Shown here piece by piece: positions 1 through 10,672 of a DNA stretch of 64,000 bases. Position 1 is the stretch's first letter. The number at the start of each line of letters is the position of its first letter. Location: positions 3,247,545 to 3,311,544 of the forward strand of contig NW_017265135.1 of NCBI RefSeq assembly GCF_001638985.1. Reading direction: 5' to 3'. A model generated the notes under the pieces. The model searched no databases. It had not been told where the DNA came from and saw only the letters and a list, made by a program, of their open reading frames with translations. This DNA is from Phycomyces blakesleeanus NRRL 1555(-). Lineage: Eukaryota > Mucoromycota > Mucoromycetes > Mucorales > Phycomycetaceae. The position numbers and the translations under genes were made by a program.

Positions 1-1457
1 AGTGCATCCAGCCGCAAAGGATTAAACGGACAATCCCCCTTGGCAACATTGAAGGTATTCTCTGGATCATTGTTTTTTGCCCTTGATGAGATGCATGGAC
101 TTTGCCATGGAATAAGCAAGCAGGTCTGGGGTTTGGTTTCTGGTATCTATGGAACAGATCATTGTTTTGCTCTTTCTTCTGGTGTTTGGAAGGAGATCGG
201 TACAGCAATGTACAAAACAAGAAATATCATCTCTACATCCTTCCATGGTAATTGGAGGGATGTATACAAGAACCCTGGGTTGTTCAAGGCCATCAATTGG
301 GCAGACTTTCTTCTGTTTGTCGTCCCTATGCTGGTGGCAGAGTGTATTGGAGATGCAACTGCCCAGAATGCGTTACTTGGCTTGGTTCAAGCATGTAACC
401 TACTCATGAGCTGAGAGTTATCAGCAGAGGAACAAACCTCTATCAAAAGGTATATTTTAGTAAAAGCTATGTGTTATTCTATTATTTATTCTAACTATTT
501 TTCTTCAGTAAACTTGAAATATGGAACATGTATCTGGAATCGCTGCTTACAAGTGGAAAAATCAAAATCAATATTTTCACTATAAACCAGCATCTTCTTC
601 AGCACTATCCTCTCATGATTGACGCATACGGCCCACCTCGTGCATATAGCGCCAGATCCATGGAACGGGCAATTGGTGAATACTCAAGGGCTATCAAGAG
701 TAATTCTGCTATAAATGTTAACACTGGCAATATCATGCTTGGCTTAGCACAAATACGACAAGCAGAGGCCAGAGCTACTGTTATGATTACAGAAGCAAGA
801 ACAGCACGACACTTACAATATGAAGATTCCACTGCTGGTTGGCCATTGGCAGATGAGGGTAAGCATGTTGGTGCTGGGTCTGATATTGAGTTCTGGGGGC
901 CTTTGAGGAATAGAACAATCCGAGATAGTTTTGAAGGCATTTCTTGTCTTTCAAAACTTCTTGAAGACTTCTACAAATCAAAGGGGGAAGAGTGTAGTAT
1001 GATTGAAGCAGCTATACAAACTAGCCGCAAGGCATTTGTCAATGGTTGTGTGATTGACTCTGCACTCCACCAAAATTGTGTAAGGGAGGCACATAACATC
1101 AGATTACAGATTCAGATTGATGAAAACCACAATATACATTCTGCATACTCTCCGGTTTACAAGAATTTCTTTGGGAAAGTTGTTGTCTTCTTTGAGCACA
1201 AGCTCAACAACAAGAGGTGGCTGCTTGCTCTTGTAGAGATTGCGGCAGTCCATTTGGTAAATGGTATACCAGTTGTTAATCATGGGCAAATGAAGCCAAA
1301 GGTAGTTCATCTGGCAGATGTCAAAGAATTGGTTGGTTTGGTGAAGTCGGACACGACTATAAATACAATAACAACAACAACAACAACAACATACATAGTG
1401 TGGCCAGAGCTTAACTGCAGCCCAAAATTGTTACTTGGTTCTCTTGCAGACCTATAA
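1..1457 (+). pseudogene. CACTA/Tnp2-like transposase, C-terminal part, cut by window edge
   Basis: The frame is open from base 1 and resembles the C-terminal half of the Tnp2-type (CACTA/EnSpm) transposase proteins common in fungi. Visible blocks are LDEMHGLCHGI, FHGNWRDV and WADFLLFVVPMLVAE, then a downstream domain with AYGPPRAYSARSMERAIGEY, which resembles the domain that follows Tnp2 cores in CACTA elements. Exon 1 ends at 449 (AAAAG then GTATAT). An acceptor TTCTTCAG at 501-508 restarts the same frame at 509 and runs to a stop at 1455-1457. An in-frame TGA at 412-414, just before ELSAEEQ, breaks exon 1, and the family usually has Trp near there. The tail has a Thr-rich run (about 1370-1395). 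The other strand holds a second family member pointing towards this one. I read it as a decayed copy. Family assignment is from memory of the motif order. Confidence 0.65.
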
Positions 1458-1888
1458 TTTGTTTTTTTTTGTAATATATTTTTTTTCAAATTGTCTTAAC
1501 ATATTTTATTCTCTCAGCAAAAAGTTATGTTTTCTTCTCTTTTACCTCTGACTTTTAATAGTCATCAATTGCAATCTACATTTACTAAAAATGTAAACAC
1601 ACCCACTGATTTTTTTTCATTTATGGTAATTTCAAGGGTGCCGAATGATTTTATTGGCTTAGAGAGTGAATCTTTAGCTTAAAATGTTTAAATTCAGAAG
1701 TAGCTGCATGAAATGACTAGAATTATAACAAAAAAGGAATGGCTGTATTTTTTCAGAAAATTATTTTAATTTCAGATAATACAGAATTTTAAAATGGGGG
1801 GAGAAATGAAGAGGTCTGAAAAAGAAAAGATTTTATTGGTCAAAACCCATTGGGAAAAAATTCATTTTTTTTTGTTAAGTCATTTTGT
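1458..1888. other. Spacer between two convergent transposase genes
   Basis: AT-rich sequence with T and A runs. I see no gene, tandem repeat or terminal inverted repeat that would mark the boundary between the two CACTA-like copies. Confidence 0.5.
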
Positions 1889-4800
1889 TTAGTATGCAAT
1901 TTTAGCAATGTTCATTAACATCCACCAAAACACACCAAACTTCTCAACGTTAAGCAGTTTTTCTCTGCTATTGTTGCCATGCTGCAAGTGAATGTCTATA
2001 GCTTGGACAACTTCAACTTCTTCTTCACGAATCTCCAGGAGATGACCAAAAGAAACAACAACAATGTTATGCACATTAGCAGTTATTACAGGAGGAGTGT
2101 ATATGCATTCAATACTATTGCTAGGTATCATTTGATACTTTTGCATGTAGTATTTTTTAACAAAATTATTCATAATGTCTCGCGTGGAAATTGCTTTGAC
2201 CTGACCAAGAAAGATTTGACCATTTGCTTGAAAAACACCTGCAAGTGTATTGCACAAAGTGGGAGTCAGCAAACCAGAATTGTCACTATTAGGCTGTGAC
2301 CCAAAGAAGTGCCTTCTGAATTCAGGAGATGCAGATAGTTCCTGTATGTATTTTCCAGCAGTGCATCTCACTTGCTGACTTGTTCCATTCACGTCCCTCA
2401 TCACATTGTAATATCCGCCATTACACAAATAATGGCAAATGAATTGCTTTCCAAATCTGAGAGCAACATCTCGAGAAGTTGATTATCTGTTAGTTTGGAA
2501 AAGATGCTTGCAGATGAACTTATTAAATTGTTTGCTGTTCTCTGTCTCGTATTGGAGAACTGATCCGAAACAAACAATGTCTTCAGCTATGTGATGGAGG
2601 AGGTGAACTTTGGGCTTAAAGGTGAGATCCTGCTTGGAGTGCTTGCTCTTTTTAATATGTATGTCCAATGCAAGGAGCAGGTTTGTCACTTCATTTACAG
2701 CATGTTTTATCAGGACAATGTAATAATCAAAGCCTTCGCTTATTCCATACATGTACAACAAAGATAACAATTTAGCAACTACATAGAGAGTCTTAGTAAG
2801 AAGTTCGAATTTGCTATTTCCAGAAAAAAGCACTGTCATAACGTTTGGGAGAACTTGCATCAGCTGTTTGTAGTCGCACCCAACAAACAAACCATTATGA
2901 CAAAGCTGGTTTCTGAATCCTCTGCTATAACTCTTGCAGACTCTGTAAGAACTCAGAGCTGACTCAAGTCTTGCCATTTCTGCTGTTGACATTTTCGAGA
3001 ACTTAAGAAGGTAAGTGACCAGATACTGTGATTAGCCAAGTGGGATGGTGTGAAGAATTTCAATGGGCACGTCTTTTGTTGCATCAAATGCTTCAAGTCT
3101 GAGAAATTCTTTGCTGCCATTCTTGCTATAGTTTAGGTTACACCCATGCTTATACAATTCTGAATCTGTATTGGCAGTGGCGAAAGCATTTAAGAATTCC
3201 TTTGTTCTTTTTTCAGCGCCATTATGGTCGACTGGAAGATAAGGTATCTCTGGCGTGCTGTCTTTTTGAGTGCTTTGGGGTGCTTCTAAATGGCATTTCC
3301 TGCAGAAATGCTTTCCTGATGTTCCACTGTGCATAGCAAGTTGCGATTGCCAAGGATTATCACCCATGAACAATAACAGAGAAGCAACACCCAGAACATC
3401 TTCACTATGATCTTTGGAGTACATCACAATTCCTTTCTCCAATTCCACAAAATCATCAACAATTGGGAGCAGCATCTCGACAGCATTCAGCACATGATTC
3501 GAGGTGGAAATAAATATCGCATTCTCTCAATTATTTCTCACCTCAAGAGGCATCGCAGCAAAATACATAAGATAGCTGTTGTACTTGTTGTATTGCTTTG
3601 AAGAGTTTCCGGAAGTGTCATCAGAATACAAATTCAGTGGGCAAATAACCACTTTCATTAACCCGCCTCTGGGAAGTCTTATCTTGAATCTTTCAACAAA
3701 GGACGTGTTGAGCCACAATTGAGACTGAATACCAACAAGAGTGTCATAAACAATCTCAGAAGGGCAGGAAGAAACAGATAAACCACATCTGAGAAAAAGA
3801 TTGCTGTCTTTCTGAATAATAGACAAAATCTTATCGACTTCAATAGTATACTTAAGGAGGGAGACAGCAAAATTTGTGGATCCACCACACGACCAGAAGT
3901 AAGCATCGTCACAATGACTTAGCATAGTATCATGGCCACCATACACTTGGAAGGCATCGGCATATGTAGATCTGTTTTTTGTATAAAACTTCTCCAAGAG
4001 GAACCAATTTGACCACCCTTGTACTTCAACAACACTACCTACCCAATAATCCAAACCTTCAGATGTAATCATTGGGATTTGGAACATGGGATTTTCCTTC
4101 CACTTGGTGCCTTGGTTGAGATTCAACCATTGATTTTCAGTGAAATCAGAAAGTGATGACATCTGTGCCGTTTTTCCTGGACATGCCAGAGTATGCCTGA
4201 GATACTCAGACAGTTTGTTTATCAAAAATTCATGGCGTTGGCCTTTTTGATTTACGGCAGTGCATGTTGTTGTCAGAAATACCAGGATCTCATTCTTCTT
4301 TCGCAAGTGATAGTTTATCACTGCATCAGGCTTCGGAAAATCCAATTTCTCCCCAGCTTCCTCACGAGCCTCCAACAACTTCTTCATCACAAACATGATT
4401 TTCTTGATAGATCTTTCAGAAGAAAGATCTTTATTGCCATGGAACAAGGCATGTAAGATAAACGCTGCCTTGGATTTGAAAGGACTGATATATCCAGAAA
4501 AACCCTCAGCATTGTTCTCTTGATGGTAGACTGTTTGTGTGTTGCTATCTCCATCCGAATAGACATTCATGATCGCAGCTATAGGGTTAGCACCCATAAA
4601 AACTGCTTCCATTTCAGCATCAAGGACCAGGACATCACTTTCAACATTAAAGTCTGCACTTTCCCCATCACTTGACATGACTTCTTCATCATCACAAAAG
4701 TACTGGCCAAGTAAGTCATCACAAGGTTGGTCACTATAAACAATTAAATAAGTGGTAAGCATTTGTATTTTACAGTATTAACTAAGAAAGCTCACTTTGG

Positions 4801-5137
4801 TATATCATCTTCACTATCATCAGAAGTACACTCGCTATAGAAATCCTGAGGTGACTCTAAGATGAACTCCATTTGCATAGACATGTTATCAGTTTCTGGG
4901 GTGATGGCTGCAGATGAAGACAGTTCTCCCAAGTTTACACTGCTAATATTAGAGTAAGTTCAAAACTGGCTGCATTTTTTTAGGGTTTCTATAATATGAA
5001 AGATTACTAACTTTTTTCTCAAAAGAATTCTTTCATATTCCTTGGTTTCCTTTGGATGACATTTATTAAAATGTCTTCTGAGGCTATTCAACGTCTCGTA
5101 TGTCTTTGGCTTTGGGCAAATGGTGCATACAAGTTCT
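1889..5137 (-). pseudogene. C2H2-finger CACTA/Tnp2-like transposase with three in-frame stops
   Basis: One reading frame runs from about 4733 down to 1889, interrupted only by TGA at 3527-3529, TAA at 3032-3034 and TAA at 2483-2485. Similarity to the fungal Tnp2-like family continues across each stop: DDTSGNSSKQYNKYNSY before the first, ISTSNHVLNAVEMLLPIVD after it, PIEILHTIPLG before the second, FKPKVHLLHHIAEDI before the third and SRDVALRFGKQFICHYL after it. The stops are therefore lesions and not introns. Upstream, two introns (4734-4795 and 4943-5011, GT..AG) add an acidic exon and a C2H2 finger exon (VCTICPKPKTYETL then RRHFNKCH) whose 5' border is an AG near 5138. No start codon is visible, because an LTR-like repeat begins about 50 bp further upstream. 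The finger probably binds element ends and the core is DDE-type. Decayed copy. Confidence 0.7.
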
Positions 5138-5186
5138 CTGTATGTGGTGTGAAGTTTTATAGAAGAAAATCAACAGTAAAAAAGAT

Positions 5187-5569
5187 TGAGACGTATATAA
5201 GAATACTTTGAGACTGTATATAGGTTGTCTTTATTAAAGAATATAAAGTTGTCCTTTTTATATCAAAACACGATCTGCTTTGTCAGTCACATCTTAATTT
5301 CTTAAGTCTGAGTTCATTTAGATATTAGAGAGCTGGTACTACTATGTTTATAATTTAATCTAATTGCAGTGTCCTCATATTAACTCAGTGCTTACTGAGC
5401 TGTCATAATTACAGTACTTACTGTAATTAATTATTGGTCTTATTGATTTACCATAAGTAAAATAAATAAATTATTCATTTGTTCTTGTAATGATAGCTGT
5501 TTTACTATAATAATAGGAATATGTTCTTAGATGTAATAAATCCAACAACCAAGTGTCTGGATCACCACA
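5187..5569. repeat. LTR-like direct repeat, copy A
   Basis: This 383 bp block shares long stretches with 6117-6612. Shared landmarks are GAGACGTATA, ACTTTGAGACTGTATATA, a run around ACAGTACTTACTGTAAT, AATATGTTCTTA and the end TGTCTGGATCACCACA. It starts TG and ends CA, as LTRs do. No 5 bp target duplication is visible on its outer edges. It abuts the 5' end of the C2H2 transposase pseudogene. Confidence 0.55.
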
Positions 5570-6116
5570 CGAATGGTTAAAAACGTGAAAAAAAGTGTAT
5601 ATTTTGCTTGTTTATTCAACCAAAACATAATAAATTAACTTCAAATTTTGGATATAGAGATGTACATATTTTTTCAGCAATACAGCAAAATATCCAAGCT
5701 TTAGCGTTCGAATTAAGACAGAAATCTATCAAAAGCTATGCATCGTTTCTGTTTTATATCTTTTATGGTAAAATTCACGTCTGTGATTGGATGAAGATCT
5801 TAATCAGATTGCTTATAAAAGCACAGACTTTGTACTCCAAAAAATAAAAGCCAATTATATAGTCTTCCAATTAGTTGGATACCAATAATATTTGTATCTG
5901 GGTTTTACATGTAACATTAAAATTAAAGACAGACTGGGTGCAATTGTGTTTGTTAAAAAATTAAAGAAAAAATAGGAGTAAAGTATATTAAAAGATAGAA
6001 AGATAGATAAGTTATTTTTTTTTGTATGAAGCCAGGAAGAAAAAGCTCAGGATTTTATTAAAGGTCTCTTGTGGTATTTCAGGTACGAAACAATAGAAAA
6101 ATAAAATATTTGATAA
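5570..6116. other. Non-coding interior between two LTR-like repeats
   Basis: About 550 bp lie between the repeat copies. No gag, protease, reverse transcriptase or integrase coding can be seen, and open frames are short and AT-driven. The pair could be two solo LTRs or a terminal-repeat retrotransposon in miniature (TRIM). I see no clear primer-binding site or polypurine tract. Confidence 0.4.
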
Positions 6117-6612
6117 TAGAGACGTATAGAAATACTTTGAGACTGTATATAAGTTTTTTTTATTCATAAATAAAAAGTGTCCCTTTTTATAAGAAAACAC
6201 AATCTGCTCTTGTCATTACGTCTTAGTTTCTTAAGGCTTTCTTCCTTTATTATATTTGGTTATTAGAGTGTATTTACTGCTTAACTAGTGTTGGTGTTAC
6301 AATTATGACATCAAGTCATAAATTGTACTTCTTTAGCTCTTAGCTATTCTTTTCTCTTTTATACTAGAGCTTTAGGACTTCCTACTAAATTAGCTCCATA
6401 TCGATCTGACACAGTTTACCCGGCAGTATGATATAATTATCTTAACAATCTTTAAGATATTATCTACAGTACTAACTGTAATAATTATTGGGCTGATTAC
6501 TTAATCGTTTATATATATTTTATACTGACAAGATGATAGCTACTACGCTATCCCAATATGAATATGTTCTTATATGTGATAAATCCAACATCCGAGTGTC
6601 TGGATCACCACA
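6117..6612. repeat. LTR-like direct repeat, copy B
   Basis: Second copy of the repeat, 496 bp. It is longer than copy A because of about 110 bp of extra sequence in the middle (roughly 6330-6440). The order of shared landmarks is the same and the end TGTCTGGATCACCACA is identical. The first base of the TG start is changed to A. The divergence between copies implies age. Confidence 0.55.
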
Positions 6613-6703
6613 TCTCTGATTGAATAGGAAAAGAGAAAATTAAAATATTTGTTTGTAAGGTTTTGTAGATTATATGATGTTTTTGGCTTTTAAATTTTAT
6701 GGT

Positions 6704-6731
6704 TATTTTTGTTTTTGTTTTGTTTTGTTTT
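6704..6731 (-). repeat. A/AAAAC-rich 3' tail of the LINE
   Basis: Read on the minus strand, the bases just after the ORF2 stop become a run of AAAAC and AAAAAC units, which is typical of LINE 3' tails made by target-primed reverse transcription. It marks the 3' end of the element whose ORFs lie at 6747-11884. Confidence 0.6.
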
Positions 6732-6746
6732 AAAAAAATGGAGGAG

Positions 6747-9700
6747 TTATGGAGAGTCCAGCTCTAGTTCAGAGCAGAGACAAGAAATTGACTTGCACGC
6801 AGTGTGGAGCACCACAGAGGAAAGGAAAGGGACAGAGTTAAAGTGGAAAGACCAGTGGTGATCCCAAATAGCCAGGATAGTTAGGCCAAAGACGGAGGAA
6901 GCAGGGATCGCAGGGTTAAGCGTGGGGGGGAAGACAAAGGATTGGAAAGCGTTTGAGAGGACAGAGGGCAGAGGGACGGTGCTGAAGAATTCCAACCAAA
7001 TGCCTGTCCACACAGCAGATTTCAATGGGCAAGCAAGAAGAAAATGTTCTTGCATCTTGATGGACACCTGGCACATAGTGCAGAGAGGAGAAGAGATGGT
7101 GGATGGCATGATGCAGTACAGAAGTGCTTGGCACAAAAGCTTATTGTGCAACCTGCGAAACCAGACATTCCAAGCCCGGTGAGGGAGGGCAAAAGACCAG
7201 AAGGAGCGAAGTTGTTGTGGGATGAGAGGAGGGTGGATGGGATGAGCATCAGACAGTTGATGGGAGCAGGCAGAACGGTAAGAGCACATGGTGAGCCGGG
7301 ATCAGGTCTGACCATGAAGTTGGGCTGACAGAAGTGGCTGGAGGTCAATGGACGACCCGTTGCGAATAGGAAGATCTGGCTGTTGGAATGCCAGTACAAA
7401 AGAAGGAATGCATGCTCGAAAGAGAATGGGATGCAAGACCATTGTATGATCGCGAATTCTGTTGAGGATGCGGTTAAGTGTGACAGAACGGGGTAAAGGA
7501 TGAGAGGGAGTGATGGGTGTGAGTATATCCAAGTTGGACTCGATTTGGTATAGATGGTGGACTTGCAAATCACGCCAAGCAGGTCGATACGGAGGGTGAG
7601 AGGGCATACTGGATATCATAGAAGACAACAGCAGGATGAGACAACTGGAAAGGTTGAGCACCACTCTGTCAGAGTTTCAGGGAAGAGTATCCATAGCCTT
7701 CAGAACCAGGTGCAGTGGGGAGTCAAGGGTGCGATGGTTGCAAGGATGACAGTCCAGAAAGAGTAAGAGAAGAAGAGGATCAATGGTAGGGACGTCGGAG
7801 CAAAGAAGAGTGGAGAACCATTGGGGAACAAGACCGTGAGGCAGTAGAGGATTACGGATAAGGGGCTTCAGCCAGCGAAGTTGGAGAGCACATTGCTGTA
7901 TACCAGGATCCAAGATACCAAGACCACCCTGTAGTCGGGGCAAGCAGAGAGTTTCAAAAGCAATGGGAGGAAAAGAGTTGACACGGAAGAACCTGTGCAC
8001 AATGGAGCGAACTCAGTCAAGGAAGGCGGAAGGGAACGAAACCACATGAAGGACGTGCCATAGTTGAGAAAGTACAAGAGAGTTCATGATGGTTGCCTGC
8101 CCACAAAAGGAAAGAGATCGTGATCCATGAATACTGCAAAAGGTCTCAATTTTTGACAGGAGGGTGGTCCCGTAGGAGTCTCGTTGAGTGATAGAGGAAA
8201 ATAATGGAAAACCAAGATATTGGAGAGAAGTAGGTGATGTACGATCATGCCAATCAGTAACATTGTATGCACGAAGGAAAGTATTCCAGTCGGGGAGTGG
8301 CGATCCTGAAAGGGAGAAGACTTGAGTCTTGTGCATGTTTATGTGAGCGTTAGATGTGGCAGCATATGTGTTGAGATGGTGGTGAAGTCAAGACATGTGA
8401 TCCGTGTCCAGAAGAAACACCAAAAGGTTATCGGCATAAGCCAGCAGTTTGACAGGAGGTAAAGAGGGAAGAGTGGGAGGGACAGAAGGGAGGACACCGA
8501 GGAACAGAGGATCGTGTATCACGTGGTGAAGCAAAGGCTCAAAAGCTAGGTTGAAGAAAATTGGTGAGAGAGGATCCCCTTGTTGAAGATCACAGGCTTG
8601 CATAAGAGGGCGCAAGAGAAAGCCATTGACATTAATCTGTAGCTGCGTAGAGAAAAATAGAGAAGAGACAGAATTAATGATGGAAGGAGGGAAGTTGAAA
8701 TGAGCGAGCACTCAACAAAAATACTCTGGGTGTACTCGGTCATAAGCCTTTTCCTGGTCCAAGAGCAAGCCAATCCCTGAGGATCCATCCTTCGCGGCTT
8801 GTGCCATGACCAAACGAGTCAGCATTCCATTATCAGCTATAAATCTACCCTGAATAAAACCAGTTTGATATGGAGTGATAAGTGTGGTAACAGCAGAAAT
8901 CATACGAGCATTCATGAGACAGGTAAACACTTTTGCATCGGTATTAATCAAGGTGATGGGACGCCAGTTCTTCAGAGAACTGAGATCGCTTTTTTTTGGC
9001 AACAAGCAGACACAAGTGGACTGCCAAGAAGGAGGAAAGATTCCCTTTGACAAGGCATTGTTATATATCTGGGAAACGAGGTCGCCACACACGGGATGGG
9101 CAAGAATGAGGCAGAGAATCTCATATGGCAAACCATCTGGGCCCGGGCTACTAGAGCTGGGAGAGTGGGCAGCGCCTGACCAAATTGTGTTGAGAGCGAA
9201 TGGCCGAGTCATATAGTTCTGTGCAAGTTCTGGCAAATGGAGATATGAAGGCAAATGAGAGAGCAGCTCATCCACAGCAGAGTGGTCTATAGGATCAGGG
9301 GTGTACAAGCCTTCATATAAGACTGCTGCGGCCTCAGTCATGGCGTCAGGTGTGGTGCAAATGTCATTTGTAACAGGGTGACAGAGGCTTGCAATGGCTT
9401 TGCGGAATTGGCGAATGGCAATAGTGCGTTTGAGGTATCCTGCAGAAGTCTCACCCTTTTCCTGCCAGTGTTTCCCGGCCTTGAGAGCCATAATCTCGAC
9501 CCATTCAAGTTGGACTTGCTGCAACAATCGTTCCACAATTGGGAGTTGGAAGTTCTGGGCAGGTTGGTGGCGGAAACGGTGAATGAGTCAGTCCCGTCAT
9601 TTTTGTAGGCGTGTTTCCAGGTCGTTCAGAGAGGGGCGAAGGTGGCGAGAGAAACATTTAACAAAATGAATGACTTCGAGCTTAATCGCATCCCATTGGG

Positions 9701-10532
9701 CTTGAGGAGAAAGATCAGCACGAAGGGCAGGAACGAGGGTGGAGAGAAGAGTGTTGAGATTGGTATGAAACGAAAGTGATTGTGCTAGGCAAGGGTTAGC
9801 ACGCCAAAGTCCCTTACCAGAAGACTTGGTTGAAGGGAGGGACAGACTGACTGCAACCAGACAATGATCAGACCATTTCTGATGAATATAGCTCACTTGT
9901 GGGTCTGTAGTGTGAGGGTGAAGGTCTGAGGACACAAGGATGTAGTCAATGGTGGTGGAAGACAGGACTTGGTGGAACGTAGGCTGCGGGTGCTGGCCAT
10001 GAGAAGTGATACAGTCAGTCATATTGGTATCTATAAACTGTAGTCAGTCAGCTGGAGCACGACGTCTGAGAGCATAGTGTGAGTGAATTGCATGGTTAAA
10101 ATCGCCCAATAGAATAAAGTTTGAAGGATTGGGAGGGATGAGGTCAGGAGTGGACAGTAAAGAGGCAAGAAAACAATAACATGGAGTTTGGGAAGCAGGC
10201 GCATAGATGACGCCTATCCTGAAGGGCGAAAAATTATTATCCACATGCGTGATAGTTGTCGTGATACACCTGCCACATGGGCTAAATAGAGGGTCAGTGA
10301 AGATAATGTGAGGGGAAAGGCATACAACACTGCAGTGTGGAGACCATAATGATGAAGAGGACCGAAATTGTTGGTCAAAGGTAGATTGAAGCATAGATGA
10401 TGAGGCATAAGTTTCTTGCAGGGCTAAAATATTGATTCCCTGCAAGCGTAAATGGCGTATGAAAAAGGAGCGTGATTCAGGGTGCCCAACTTTGGGTAGA
10501 CCCCTACAGTTCATAGTGCCTATTTTAATCAT
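6747..10532 (-). pseudogene. LINE ORF2: AP endonuclease, reverse transcriptase, C-terminal zinc motif
   Basis: Starts ATG at 10532 (IGTMNCRGL) and ends at TAA 6747-6749, 1262 codons in one frame with no frameshift. Endonuclease motifs are the N of MNCRGL, E of LALQETY, LLGDFNH and KWSDHC. Reverse transcriptase motifs are GPDGLPYEI, LKNWRPITL, TGFIQGRFIADN, LDQEKAYDRVHPEYF, QGDPLSPIFF and AYADNLLVFL, where the second catalytic Asp of the usual YADD is Asn. A C-x2-C-x8-H-x4-C motif lies near the end. The frame is interrupted only by TGA, at 10044, 9597, 9588, 8712, 8388, 8013, 7677 and 7302. About 22 Trp codons in the frame are TGG. Either these are transition-type lesions in a dead copy or TGA was read as sense. 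There is no TAA or TAG inside the frame. Confidence 0.85.
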
Positions 10533-10672
10533 TGGTTAATGTTGGCCTCAGTGCCAAGGGCTTTTGTGGTTTGTGGGTGAGTAAAGCGAGGAGGAGAGAG
10601 AGATGTATTGCGGCCTGTTGGACGTGCCAGCCAGGAAAAACGGAGATGAGTGTGCCGAGAGGCAGACTAGAG

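Noticed and set aside
10044..10046. Programmed readthrough at TGA CTA, a known leaky context, between endonuclease and reverse transcriptase
   Set aside because: Seven further TGA codons follow in other contexts (C, G, A and T next), so a single readthrough site would not give a full protein.
6747..10532. Introns removing the LINE in-frame TGA codons
   Set aside because: Domains read continuously through each site and no paired GT and AG borders in phase surround them; LINE genomic RNA is also normally unspliced.
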